From Paramarasmius palmivorus (lineage: Eukaryota > Basidiomycota > Agaricomycetes > Agaricales > Marasmiaceae), in assembly GCA_037176845.1 (NCBI GenBank), contig JAYKXP010000038.1:1-64000 (forward strand): a stretch of DNA of 64,000 nucleotides. The letters run 5' to 3'. Shown here piece by piece: positions 25,001 to 35,269 of this stretch. A program made the translations under genes and the position numbers. Within the stretch, counting starts at the first letter, position 1, and each line of letters opens with the position of its first letter. The notes below the pieces were generated by a model that worked only from the letters and a program-made list of their open reading frames with translations, did not search any database and was not told the origin of the DNA.

Positions 25001-25589
25001 ATGGAAGAATGGCATGAGACTCACCGGACATCTGCAGGAATGGTATCGCCTGTATTCATTTCGACCATATCGCCAGGAACAATTTCCGCAGTTGGAACAG
25101 TGATGATTTGTCCTTCGCGGACAACATGTGCGGTAGGTGAACTGAGAGACCTCAACGAGTCCATGGTCTTTTCAGCTTTGAACTCTTGTGCGAAACCGAT
25201 TACGATGTTCAATATGACAATGGCGGCTACTACTCCACCTTCGATCCAGGATCTAATTCCAAAGCTGACGCCCATGGCCATGATGAGAACCTGTTTGACA
25301 TTGAGATGGAATCCAGAGTGACAGAAAGACGACTTACGAGGGTCATTGCGTTGGCTACCTGACGGAGCAAAATCTTTCCGGGCTGAACTCCTTCATCCTC
25401 GCCGAGATCGTTGTTACCATATTCCTGAAGTCGAGCCTTGGCCTCTGCATTCGTCAGGCCATCCTCCGGGTTGCAGCCGACTTCCTCGATGACTTTTGTG
25501 TAAGGTAGAGCGTGTGCTGGTTGAGAGAGAGGTCTATTCGCCTGACCCGAGATATGACCCTCGAGTGAGGGTTGTTTCTTCTTTCCCAT
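22095..25589 (-). CDS. ENA1: ENA-type sodium/potassium-exporting P-type ATPase
   Basis: A type IID P-ATPase that pumps Na+ (or K+, Li+) out of the cell using ATP. It sits in the plasma membrane and supports growth at high salt or alkaline pH. The start at 25589 gives MGKKKQPSLEGHISG, then a cation-ATPase N-terminal domain (GLTNAEAKARLQEYGNNDLG), the actuator motif LLTGESLPVAKDAGAKF, the phosphorylation site DKTGTLTQGKMIVKKAW (the Asp forms the phospho-intermediate), KGAVERVLYSC in the nucleotide-binding domain, HMLTGDHPGT, and TGDGVNDSPSLKRADVGIGM. Ten-helix membrane topology fits the hydrophobic blocks, and the C-terminal block is typical of fungal ENA pumps. About six introns; length near 1090 residues, as expected for the family. 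No frame breaks seen. The next gene upstream is divergent. Confidence 0.95.
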
Positions 25590-26420
25590 TGCGGGTGCTC
25601 GCGAAGAAGACAGAAATCAATACTAAGGTCATCGAGGTGTTTTTAAGAAAATGAAAAGCCAAGCCTTGGTACCGGTTATGGAATTTTTCGGAGACCTTCA
25701 ATCTTGGCAGTCGTTTTCACGTCATCAATTACTGGCTTGCGATTTGCAAGCGAGTAGTAGTCCATAGCGCTTGTCCCAGGTCTGGGATGAGTATCAACGC
25801 ACTAAAAGAGCTGACGAGTTTTGGATACTCCTAGAGACGTACCACGAAGTATCATAAAGAAAATCGCGCAGGATGTAGAACGAAAGATCTAGGTGCGGCT
25901 ATGAAGGAAACTTTCATTTACAGTGCGGCAAGGTCTACCCCGTGGTCGAAGCTTATGGTAAGCTATCAACATATCAATCACTGTCCCCTGTCTGAGGAAG
26001 CGACAACGTTTTCCACATACATAATAGTGCTACCAGCTGCATTGCTTCCACATCCATCGAACGGCATCCTCACCCTCACCCTCAAATGCGTCGGAAAATT
26101 CATCTGAAGGAATGAGTGAAAAAAGAGTCGAGGCTGGCTAGGTGCCGGACAGCAGCGGTCTGCTTGGACCTGGTTGGACTTTCTGATACGGTCCAAAAGG
26201 TGCCTAACTTCAACGCCAAGACGAAGGAAATGGAGGAAGAAGTCCCTTTTATCTCCTCCGCAGATAAGCAGGTTCCGTGCCGCTTACATCAGACTCCGTG
26301 TCGCCGGTCGGACCGACTGCGTCATCTCTCGAAGTCCAAGTTATTCCAATTCAACCGCTCAAGTGCGTAAACCCTGCGTCCCAGGTCTATGGGGAATGTT
26401 CTAACTTGTTGAAGGTGCTA
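25590..26420. promoter_or_regulatory. Divergent intergenic region, ENA pump / regulator A
   Basis: 831 bp between two start codons facing away from each other. It holds small open frames without motifs. Near 26151-26165 there is a GCAGCGGTCT string that resembles, with mismatches, the half-site found upstream of the downstream regulator genes; another CGG/CCG-rich patch lies at 26296-26325. These are weak hints only. Confidence 0.35.
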
Positions 26421-27679
26421 ATGAGTCCTGGTTATTCCAAAAGACGTGCGGTGAAATCTCACACAAAGTCTCGACTGGGATGTTCGTCCTGCAAAGAACG
26501 AAGGGTCAAGGCATGTCTGCAAACTCGAGTTCTACGGACGGAATCTGATTTCATTTACAGTGCGACGAAGTTCACCCCACATGTGGACATTGTGAACGCC
26601 GAAATACAGATTGCGTCTGGCCACAAACACTCTCATTCTCGTGGATTGAGGAAGTGTCTGGTACCACTAGTACTACTGGTGCAAGGACCGTTCAACACAC
26701 ACAAAATCAGTGGCCAATCCCATCGTCAATTTCAAGTATAACCTTAGGACCAACGTCCTTGGACAGATCAAGTCTCAAACTCATACATCATTACAGTCTA
26801 GTCACCTCGTCAACAGCATGTGTTGACCCTTCGGTGCTGTTCACGTATCAATTCGTCATCCCTAGTATTGCTTTCAGAGAAGATGCGGTACTGCATGCCA
26901 TGCTCGCGCTTTCTGCCATTCATTTACACATCCTCTATCAACCTTTTGGGGCCGCAGACGAAGACTACCTCAGCCTTGGACAACGTCACAAAACCCACGC
27001 CCTCACTCTCGACCTTAATCTCACACCAGAATCCCACACTACATCACACACATCCACGTCCCCGGATGCTCATCTCCTGACAAGGAATTTTCTCGTCATG
27101 TACAAGGTGGCAGAATCATTAGCAGCAGCCAGTGACCGACCTGCAATGTTCTCTTTGATTGACACGATTCGTCATACGCTTCGTGATCAAGATCACATCT
27201 ACCGTGACGAGCAACTACAGTCGTTGAATTGGTTCGTCGGGTCAATGGTGTTCTCGCCTGTAGAAGAGGAGGAAACGACAGCTGCACCAAACCGTTTCCC
27301 TCGTTTCCTAAAGACCTTGCATCTTCCCGTATCACCATACCCCGACCCTGAGGAAGTCCTCGATCCAGTAATATCGGATGCGTACAAGGAAGCTATTGCT
27401 GCGCTCCATAATTCGTGGTACTTGACTCAACGCCCTGGTTACGAAGCAGTTGGGGCTATCGCATGGATGGTCCGGATGACAGATCAGTTTCGGACAATGT
27501 TGGTCGTCGAAAAGAGGCAAAGAGCGTTGGTTATTTTATATTTCTACTGTATGATGCTGAGTAGGTTGGATCGTCAACAATGTTGGTGGACAGGAAAAGA
27601 GCAGGATGCTATGGCTTGGATTAGTATGATGTTGGATGCAAAGTGGATGGAGTGTATTGCTTCGGCAGCTTCGCTGTAG
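26421..27679 (+). CDS. Zn2Cys6 regulator A (UPC2-like, Fungal_trans_2 type)
   Basis: First of four paralogs. Exon 1 (26421-26510) gives MSPGYSKRRAVKSHTKSRLG and then CSSCKERRVK; exon 2 starts at 26561 with CDEVHPTCGHCERRNTDC, completing CX2CX6CX6CX2CX6C. The 50-nt intron 26511-26560 begins with GC instead of GT; its position, after the codons for V-K, is the same in the three sister genes, which use GT. The rest of the protein is the C-terminal regulatory domain of the Upc2/DUF3468 group, with SLKLIHHYSLVTSSTACVDP, QFVIPSIAFREDAVLHAMLA then LSAIHLHILYQP, DAHLLTRNFLVMYKVAESLA, and the C-terminal CWWTGKEQDAMAWISMMLDA. About 402 residues. In yeast, Upc2 controls sterol genes; a sterol role here would be only a guess. 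Confidence 0.85.
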
Positions 27680-28159
27680 CTGTTCTACAGATGTAGCACA
27701 CTGTTGCTACTGCGGTCTCTCATAGGACGACCGTGAACGGCATGTCTGCGCATTCGGGCTATCCAGCTGTCTCTTTGCTCCCTAGGAGCTTTCGCTCGTA
27801 CATCATTGAGGTATCTCGTCCTAGCATCCAATACACAGAGCAGGTCCTATAGTATTCTAGAGTTATCATTGCGAAGCGCAAAAGTATAGACCTATCCTAC
27901 GCAGTGCATGTATAATACAAAATGGAGATGAGGAACCTTGTTCAAAGTTCACATGAACGGGAACAATACATAACGAGCTGCGGTCAGTTTTGCAACGAAT
28001 TTCAAATTTCAATGACCGCAGCCGGCATGTCTTCAAAAACCACCACCTTCTGTCGACTCCACGCGAGAACAGCTTTCCTGGAGGCTGTAGCTGAATAGTG
28101 CGTACATTTTTTACTATCACTGTGGACGCTATGCTGACTTTTAAATTTTGGGCCAGACG
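27680..28159. promoter_or_regulatory. Upstream region of regulator B
   Basis: 480 bp between regulator A and regulator B on the same strand. It contains a 10-bp inverted repeat (listed separately) and, after it, a stretch similar in sequence to the upstream region of regulator C, which fits duplication of gene plus promoter. Confidence 0.55.
27977..28022. promoter_or_regulatory. CGG/CCG inverted repeat upstream of regulator B
   Basis: GCTGCGGTCA at 27977-27986 and its exact reverse complement TGACCGCAGC at 28013-28022, with a 26-nt spacer, ending about 137 bp before the start codon at 28160. The arms carry CGG and CCG triplets, the usual contact of zinc-cluster dimers. That it is an operator is an inference from the symmetry and from its recurrence upstream of the sister genes. 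Confidence 0.6.
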
Positions 28160-29415
28160 ATGAATTCACAGTCGAAAAAACGATTTGTGAGATCTCATCT
28201 CAAGTCTCGACTGGGGTGCTCTACGTGTAAACAGCGCAGGGTCAAGGTATGAATACGTATTTCTGCTATAAAACGCGTCTAATTCTTCTGTAACAGTGCG
28301 ATGAAGTACATCCCATTTGCGGGAACTGCGAACGACGACAGACAGAATGCACCTGGCCCGATAAAACTCCAAGTTCACCTTCACCTTCCCAGTCGACGCC
28401 TACAGACCAGCCAGAATGGCAATATCAGTGGCTCGTTCCATCACCGAGTACAACGACCATTGCCTCTTCTCTGGTACCTCTAGACACGTCTAGTCTCAAG
28501 CTCATGCACCATTACAGCCTGGTCACATCGACAACACTCAACTTGGACCCTTCAGTTTTATTCACCCATCAATTCGTTATCCCCAATATCGCGTTCAGAG
28601 AGCAGGCTGTTATGCACGCTTTACTCGCCCTATCTTCTATCCATCTCCATACCCTTTACCAGCCTCTCGGATTAGCAGACCAAGACTACCTCAGTCTCGC
28701 TCAACGACACAAAAACCAGGCACTTGCTCTCGACATTGCTCAGATACCCATGGCCAATAACAATATACCATCATCATCTGCAGATACCCATCTCCTCACC
28801 CGTAATTTCCTAATGATCTACAAACTCGCCGAATCGTTGGCAGCAACTGACACTCGGCCTGCGATATTCTCTTTAATCGAGACAATGCGCCATGCACTTC
28901 GAAATCAGGACCATTTCTTTCGAGATGAACAACTCAAGGCGCTGAATTGGCCTTTTTATGGGGTATCGATTGTACCTACGGAGGCAGAAGAGGATGTATG
29001 GTTGGCGGAAGGAGCTTCGACACCATCTCGACGATTTCCTCGCTTTTTAAAACAACTACACCTTCCCACATCGTCGTATCCAGACTCCGATGAAGTTCTC
29101 GATCCAGAGATCTCAGATACGTATAAGGATACCATCTCCAAGCTCCGTGACTCGTGGTACATGTGTCAACGCCCTGGCGTGGAATTAGCGGGGACGGTGT
29201 CATGGATTATTCGTATGACGGATCGGTTCCGGGAGTTGTTGGTGGTTGAGAGAAGGCAAAGAGCGTTGGTGGTGTTGTATTGTTACTGTGTGATGCTGGG
29301 TCAGTTGGATCCTCAACAGTGTTGGTGGGCAGGGAAGGAGAAGGATTATCGAGCTTGGATTGGGACGATGTTGGATGCGGAGTGGATGGAGTGTGTAGTT
29401 TCTGAGGGTCTGTGA
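28160..29415 (+). CDS. Zn2Cys6 regulator B (UPC2-like paralog)
   Basis: Second paralog. Exon 1 at 28160 gives MNSQSKKRFVRSHLKSRLGC and then STCKQRRVK; a 50-nt GT-AG intron (28247-28296) follows; exon 2 begins CDEVHPICGNCERRQTEC, completing the zinc cluster. A Ser/Pro/Gln linker leads to LDTSSLKLMHHYSLVTSTTL and the regulatory domain, with NIAFREQAVMHALLALSSIH, TRNFLMIYKLAESLAAT, RDEQLKALNWPFYG, RFPRFLKQLHLPTSSYP, and a C-terminus CWWAGKEKDYRAWIGTMLDA. About 400 residues; frame intact. It is visibly closer to regulator C than to A or D, so B and C look like the youngest duplicates. Confidence 0.88.
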
Positions 29416-30103
29416 ACGAGTGGATGCCCATGTCACTTTAATGAGAAGGTGACAATCTCGAAGGTATGTTAGTTTGTGGATGTTTCTTTGAATCGTTCTT
29501 GAACTTCGTTTCCTTTAGGTCTGGCCACAAAACCTCTGTAGGCGTTCTGCGAGGGACAAGTTACAGAGGGAACAGACTACGGTCGGTGGTTCACAAAGGC
29601 AGGGCATCCCTGAGGTGTTCTGTAAGCACCGGGCTATAACAGCCGCTGCCTTCTAGACTCCCAACCAGCTGCGATGTTCGATGATAGTCAATCAAAGCTA
29701 GGGTAGGCCTCAACTCAGGCGTGAATGGTTGAAATTAGAGTCTATTTCCTTCCTTCCTTGAGACCATCACGATTGGTGAATGTACTTGATAAGTAGAGTA
29801 AGTCTTCTAAGTATGCAATCCTATACTTGGTTGTCGCAAAAGGAGAGACTGCTAGTATAACAGCTATTGAATTGTTTCGAGGTTTACGACCGTTTACGTG
29901 AATGAGGCTGGCTGCGGTCAGTCCTGCGGGTAAATGACCGCAGCCAGCATGTCTTCAATGATGTACCACCATCTTCACGTCCTTCTCTCGACTGTTGCGT
30001 CAGCTACACGATCATATTTTTCCAGAGGCTAAAGCGGAATGGTGCAGAAATTTCACTCTTAAGCAATTGTAGACATGAACTCATTGCTAACATTTCAAGC
30101 CAG
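29416..30103. promoter_or_regulatory. Upstream region of regulator C
   Basis: 688 bp between regulators B and C. It holds a perfect 14-bp inverted repeat (listed separately) and a block similar to the region upstream of B. No additional gene is seen. Confidence 0.5.
29907..29948. promoter_or_regulatory. Perfect 14-bp CGG/CCG inverted repeat upstream of regulator C
   Basis: GCTGGCTGCGGTCA at 29907-29920 and its exact reverse complement TGACCGCAGCCAGC at 29935-29948, spacer 14 nt, about 155 bp before the start at 30104. The core GCTGCGGTCA is identical to the repeat upstream of regulator B, but the spacer is 12 nt shorter. Confidence 0.65.
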
Positions 30104-31400
30104 ATGAGCTCCGAACAGTCGAAAAAACGTTCTGTGAGGACTCATATCAAATCTCGATTGGGATGCTTCACTTGTAAACAGCGCAGAGTCAAGGTGGGAT
30201 CATCTGTTTTAGTACCAAATAGGGTTCTCATTCTTTCTATGACAGTGCGACGAAGTACACCCTATTTGCGGAAACTGCGAACGCCGGAAGACAGAATGCT
30301 TCTGGATAGATAGAATCCGACAAGCTTCGATTAGCACCCATTCCTCGCCAGCAACACCAGCAACACCTTCGCAGTCGCCGCCTCAGGCCGCAGATGAGCC
30401 AGAGTGGCAATACCAATGGCTCGCTCCATCTCCCAATTTAACATCCATCTCCTCATCTCCTGCACCTCTAGACACGTCTAGTCTCAAGCTCATGCATCAT
30501 TACAGCCTGGTCACATCGACAACCCTCAAACGCGACCATTCATTGCTGTTCACCCATCAATTCGTTATTCCTAGCGTGGCATTCAGAGAACAAGCCGTCA
30601 TGCACGCCTTACTCGCTGTCTCTTCCATTCATCTCCATACCCTGTACCAGCCCCTTGGGTTAGCAGACCAAGACTACTTCAGTCTTGCTCAGTATCACAA
30701 AAACCTGGCGCTCACTCATGACCTGACATTGGATACCAACGTAGCATCATCTGCCGATACCCATCTCCTCACTCGCAATTTCCTAACAGTATACAAACTC
30801 GCCGAATCGCTGGCAGCCTCCGACTCTCGACCTGCGGTATTCTCCTTAATCGAGACGTTGCGCCACGCGCTTCTTCATAAAGATCATCTCTTTCGAGATG
30901 AACAACTCAAGCCATTGAACTGGCCGTTTCGTGGGATATCGATCGTCCCTTCGGAGGCGGAAGAGGATATTTGGTTGGCACAAGCAGCATTGACGGCTAC
31001 ATCTTCGCCGCCTCGAAGGTTTCCTCGCTTCCTAACACAAATACACCTCCCTTTATTGTCGTACCCAGACCCCGAGGAAGTCCTCGATCAGGAAATCTCG
31101 GATACGTATAAGGAGGCTATCTTCATGCTCCGTGATTCTTGGTACATATGCCAGCGGCCTGGTGTAGAACTAGCAGGGGCAGTGTCGTGGATTCTTCGTG
31201 TGACAGATCGATTTCGGGAGTTGTTGGTAGTCGAGAGAAGGCAAAGGGCGTTGGTGGTGTTGTATTTTTATTGCGCGATGTTAGGTCAACTGGATCCGTG
31301 CCAGTGCTGGTGGGCAGGGAGAGAGCAGGATTATAGAGCTTGGCTTGGGATGATGTTGGATGCGAAGTGGATGGAGTGTATAGTATTGGAGAGATCATGA
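30104..31400 (+). CDS. Zn2Cys6 regulator C (UPC2-like paralog)
   Basis: Third paralog, start at 30104: MSSEQSKKRSVRTHIKSRLG then CFTCKQRRVK, a 52-nt intron at 30194-30245, then CDEVHPICGNCERRKTEC. A Pro/Ser/Thr linker with an ATPATPSQSP-like run precedes LDTSSLKLMHHYSLVTSTTL. The regulatory domain has SVAFREQAVMHALLAVSSIH, TRNFLTVYKLAESLAASDSR, RDEQLKPLNWPFRGISIVPS, and a C-terminus CWWAGREQDYRAWLGMMLDA. It ends at 31400, only 166 bp from the end of the oppositely oriented regulator D. About 414 residues; frame intact. The target genes are unknown. Confidence 0.88.
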
Positions 31401-31566
31401 GTTAGGTACTTACATGTCGATAACGGGTTTGTTGCCCCAACGGGAGTCATGGGCTATATGATAGACACAGGAACGCATTGATAAATAAACGCAACAGATA
31501 CATGCAACAAAGCTACAAGTTAAATACACTGATGATATGGTTTTGAAGCCGAACCCGTGTAGGAAT

Positions 31567-32799
31567 CTATCCTGCCATCGCGCCTAAAACTTTCTCCATC
31601 CATTCCCCATCTAACATCATTCCAATCCAGCCCAAACAATCAGCACTCTTCGCTGCCCACCAACATTGCTTAGAATCTAAATTCCCAAGCATGACACAAT
31701 AGAAATACAACACCACCAGAGCCCTTGGACGATTCTGAAGGACCAACAAATCCCGGAATGCCTCGGACATACTGACTATCCACGACGAAGCGCCCACTAA
31801 GCCTGCATCTAGACGAATTTGGGACATATACCACGACGCACGGAGATGAGAGATGGATTCTTGGTATATCGCTGAAACGTCTGGGTCGGAGACTTCTTCG
31901 GCGTTAGGCCACGTGGATGTAGACAAGTGAAGGTCCTTGAGCGCAGGAGGAAACAGTCGTAAACTGCCTTCGTAAGATGCGCGTATTGCTTCATCGTCAC
32001 TGGGAACGAGTTGCTGACCCACAAAAGGCCAATTTAACGGCTTCAGCTGCTCGTCGCGGTAGAAATAGTCTTGGTCTTTGAGAGCATCACGGACTGTATC
32101 GATTAGGGAGAATATCCCTTGAGGTCCAGTGACGCCCAAGGACTCGGCGATTGTGTATATGATGAGGAAGTTTCGCGTGAGGAGATGGGTATCTGAGGAT
32201 GGAGTGTTTGTGTGGGGTATGGGTTTGGCAGAAGTAAGAGTTACTGCCCAGTCTTTATGTTGTTTCGCAAGCCCGTAATAATCCATGTCGGCTATACCTA
32301 GTGGATGATACAGGGTATGCAGATGAATGGATGATAGCGCAAGTAGAGCGTGCATGAATGCAGGCTCTTTGAACGCGATACTCGGAACAACAAATTGGTT
32401 CGTGTATTGGGCAGAGGCGTTGCCATGGTTGAGAGTAAGGGATGTGACAAGGCTGTAGTGATGTACGAGTTTGAAGCCGGACACATCAAGGACTGGAATC
32501 ATGCCGAGAGGCGATTCAAATGAGGGAGTCGGACTTGTATAGGCGGGTGAGTGGTCGGGGGGTCGAGGTGAAGGTGTTGCAGGTTTTGAAGGTGGCCATA
32601 CACATTCCATGTCTCGATGTTCGCAATTACCGCAAATGGGATGGACTTCGTCGCACTAGAAGTGATGCATCAAATGCCTGTTGCCTTTCACAAAGCTTGC
32701 AGAGCCTACCTTGACTCTCCGTTCTTTACACGAGAAGCATCCCAAACGCGACTTGGTATGCGACTTGATGAACTTTTTCTTCGAGCGAGTAGTCTCCAT
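31567..32799 (-). CDS. Zn2Cys6 regulator D (UPC2-like paralog, inverted)
   Basis: Fourth paralog, facing the other three tail to tail. The start at 32799 gives METTRSKKKFIKSHTKSRLG then CFSCKERRVK; a 54-nt GT-AG intron (32656-32709) sits at the same codon boundary as in the sister genes; exon 2 starts CDEVHPICGNCEHRDMEC. The linker is Pro/Ser-rich. The regulatory domain includes GFKLVHHYSLVTSLTLNHGN, SIAFKEPAFMHALLALSSIH, TRNFLIIYTIAESLGVTG, RDEQLKPLNWPFVG, and the C-terminus CWWAAKSADCLGWIGMMLDG. About 392 residues; the most divergent of the four. A CGG-containing imperfect dyad lies about 80-120 bp upstream. Confidence 0.87.
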
Positions 32800-32880
32800 A
32801 TGGCGAAGATGAAACGGCAGGAAAGAGCTTTAATAGGAGGTCCGGGTGATAACACTGAGGAAACCTATTCTATCTCGGTC

Positions 32881-32917
32881 GCTGCGGCGCCCGATGATGA
32901 ATGACCGCGGACGCAGC
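32881..32917. promoter_or_regulatory. Imperfect CGG/CCG dyad upstream of regulator D
   Basis: GCTGCGGCGC at 32881-32890 faces GACGCAGC at 32910-32917, with an embedded TGACCGC at 32902-32908. The same words, GCTGCG and TGACCGC, make up the perfect repeats before regulators B and C. The symmetry is degraded, so its role is less certain. Confidence 0.4.
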
Positions 32918-33461
32918 AGAATTCAAAATCCTGTTGCATATCACGGAATTTCAGTGGATTTTCATGAGAAAGATCATTCTGTTTCATGAGGTAGGAGAAT
33001 ACACACACAGCTCTAGAAATGTTTTGCTATGCCCTTGCTGTGGATTGCCAAAATTTTTTGAAGGAACCTAGTAGAGGCGATGCAGGAAGGCGTTACTGAG
33101 GGTGCCTAGAATCCTGTGGATGTCAATTTTGAGCCCATATTTCGATGGTCGGCACTCAGATAGCTGGTTTGCACATGGTGGTCGTTGGAAGAGAAGCGGT
33201 TCCGTGACGAGAACTCTGTCGACGCGTCCTTGTCTGGTTCCACCATCATCTCCCCGCTTCAATCCACCAGTCCCTTACACCCAGGCTCATTTATGGACCA
33301 TCTAGTGGGCGACAAAGGAATCATGCACGATTCGCCTTTCAGCAATCAATCGGAGAATGAAATGGACCCAACAAGGCTACGTCTTTACAACTGGTCATAG
33401 AGCGGGAACTGAATCATTCAGTTGCAAAAGAATTCATTCACTGACTTGTTGTTTGACCATA
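32918..33461. other. Intergenic region, no gene seen
   Basis: Between the upstream dyad of regulator D and the F-box gene. Short open frames exist, but they have no family motif and no supporting splice pattern. Confidence 0.45.
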
Positions 33462-35207
33462 ATGATCTTATCCCCATCACCTTTCCTCAGCAAACTGGGC
33501 ACTGATTTCCTTCCTTCTCCTGCAGAGAAACTCGTGATTCGGCAGTTAATATCGGCCAGGCAGGAGAAAATACGAACCATTCAGGACGAAATAGCCCGGT
33601 TGCAGGCAGAGCAGGATGAGCTACAAAGCGTCATCGATGACCACCTCACTCTCATCTCACCCATTCGACAAGTTCACACCGACGTCCTCCGGGAGATTTT
33701 CAGCCAGTGCTTGCCCCAGCATCAGCTTCCAGCTCCTCGTGCACTCGAGGCGCCTTTGCTTTTTACGGAGGTTTGTCGATTATGGCGCAAAGTGGCCATC
33801 GATACACCAGAGCTTTGGACTCGAGTCCACTTTTGTCTTCCACATCCAAAAAATCCTCCAATCACCGGAAAGTTTCGCGCATTTATGCACATATGGAGCG
33901 CAGGAGTACGGACCTGGCTTCAGCGGACGGGAGTAATGCCCCTAGCCCTAGCAATCTCGGGGAGTTCCTTCGCGAATAACTTTCAGTGGAACATGGATTA
34001 TAGAGAAGATATCGTGGAGCTGGAGCAGTTTCACATGGATATTGCTCAGCAATTACTTGTTCATGCATCGCGATGGAGGATCCTATCATTGGAGTGTCCT
34101 GACAGGATCAGGGAGATCCTGACAACACCGACAGAAGAATTGCCTTCACTGAAGGAACTTAGGTCGTATCCCCATCCCTTCGAAGGGCTTAGTATGAACG
34201 CGGAAATCCCTTCATTGGGGGCGGTCCTGCGACGTGCTCCTTCGCTACACTCACTTCACTTGAATGAACCGTTTTATCATCTACCGATTCGGTGGGATTC
34301 TCTTACAGAAGTGGTCCTCTATGGTCCATCGGACTCATTGGCCTCGAGGGTGCAGGCTATCAGTGTGTCGGAAGCTACACAGGTCCTTTCATCCTCGTGT
34401 TTATCGCTCCGCCATTACACAGTGTCCATTTACTTTGACACTATGCCTTCACCTGTCATGATCTCACCAATCTTCCTCCCCAACCTTCAAACTTTCAATG
34501 TTCATGTCACAACTGCGCTTGGAGACTTTGCGAACGAAGTTCCACTTACGAGTCTGCAACAAGTCTTCGACAGTATGACTACCCCAAAACTCGTACATTT
34601 TGGCCTCGGCATTGCATGTTCACAGAGCGCGATCGATCTCGATAAATTCTACTTCCTCGATTTCCTGGAACGTTCAGGTTGCGTTCTTCAGAGTCTTGCT
34701 CTAGACTGTCAGGCAACGAGCGCCGCTGTGATTGGCCTTCTGACCGGAATGCCCTTGCTCAAACAGCTCAGATTGCGGATGTCGATGAGCAACCCATGGG
34801 GGCTGGTTTACGAGCACGACTCGAGTCGATTTCTCGAACCTATTATCGATTCACTTACTCCATCCGCAACGAACGTCGATGTTCTCTGCCCAAACATCGA
34901 GGTGCTTATGTGCGGAAAATGCCCTGCCACTTGCGCAGAGTCTCTTCTTGCATTAGCCGAAGCGAGGCATATGGAGCGTTCAAATGCCCAAAGGTTGAAG
35001 CGCCTTCAGGCACATTTCAGTCGAGCCATCGAGGATGTGGAGGTTTCCTCACAGTTGGAAGCATTACGCAAACGAGGAATGCTAGTGCAGTGGTGTTCAC
35101 CTCCGGGAGGATTGCGATCTTTTATCCGAGAGCCGCCTTTTCATGTCTATGTACACTCAGCTGAGCTGTGGTGGCCAACTCCATGGGGGAATGTCACTAG
35201 TTATTAA
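33462..35207 (+). CDS. F-box-like protein with N-terminal coiled coil
   Basis: A single-exon gene. From the start MILSPSPFLSKLGTDFLPSP at 33462, residues about 25-60 form a heptad-like coil (RQEKIRTIQDEIARLQAEQD). The F-box follows: SPIRQVHTDVLREIFSQCLP, then LLFTEVCRLWRKVAIDTPEL and WTRVHF. The rest shows irregular Leu-rich repeats, as in many agaricomycete F-box proteins. Such proteins act as substrate receptors of SCF ubiquitin ligases by binding Skp1; the partner protein cannot be told. The frame is open upstream to 33357, but the ATG at 33462 fits the family, whose members start shortly before the coil. About 581 residues. Confidence 0.82.
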   Translation: MILSPSPFLSKLGTDFLPSPAEKLVIRQLISARQEKIRTIQDEIARLQAEQDELQSVIDDHLTLISPIRQVHTDVLREIFSQCLPQHQLPAPRALEAPLLFTEVCRLWRKVAIDTPELWTRVHFCLPHPKNPPITGKFRAFMHIWSAGVRTWLQRTGVMPLALAISGSSFANNFQWNMDYREDIVELEQFHMDIAQQLLVHASRWRILSLECPDRIREILTTPTEELPSLKELRSYPHPFEGLSMNAEIPSLGAVLRRAPSLHSLHLNEPFYHLPIRWDSLTEVVLYGPSDSLASRVQAISVSEATQVLSSSCLSLRHYTVSIYFDTMPSPVMISPIFLPNLQTFNVHVTTALGDFANEVPLTSLQQVFDSMTTPKLVHFGLGIACSQSAIDLDKFYFLDFLERSGCVLQSLALDCQATSAAVIGLLTGMPLLKQLRLRMSMSNPWGLVYEHDSSRFLEPIIDSLTPSATNVDVLCPNIEVLMCGKCPATCAESLLALAEARHMERSNAQRLKRLQAHFSRAIEDVEVSSQLEALRKRGMLVQWCSPPGGLRSFIREPPFHVYVHSAELWWPTPWGNVTSY

Positions 35208-35269
35208 CATCATATGATTACTATGTATTCCCAGAGAAGAATGTAGTTTCCTGGTTTCTCAATCGAGCA

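Noticed and set aside
26421..32799. The regulator array as part of a secondary-metabolite cluster
   Set aside because: The neighbours are an ENA pump and an F-box protein; no synthase, P450 or terpene-cyclase gene is present in the window.
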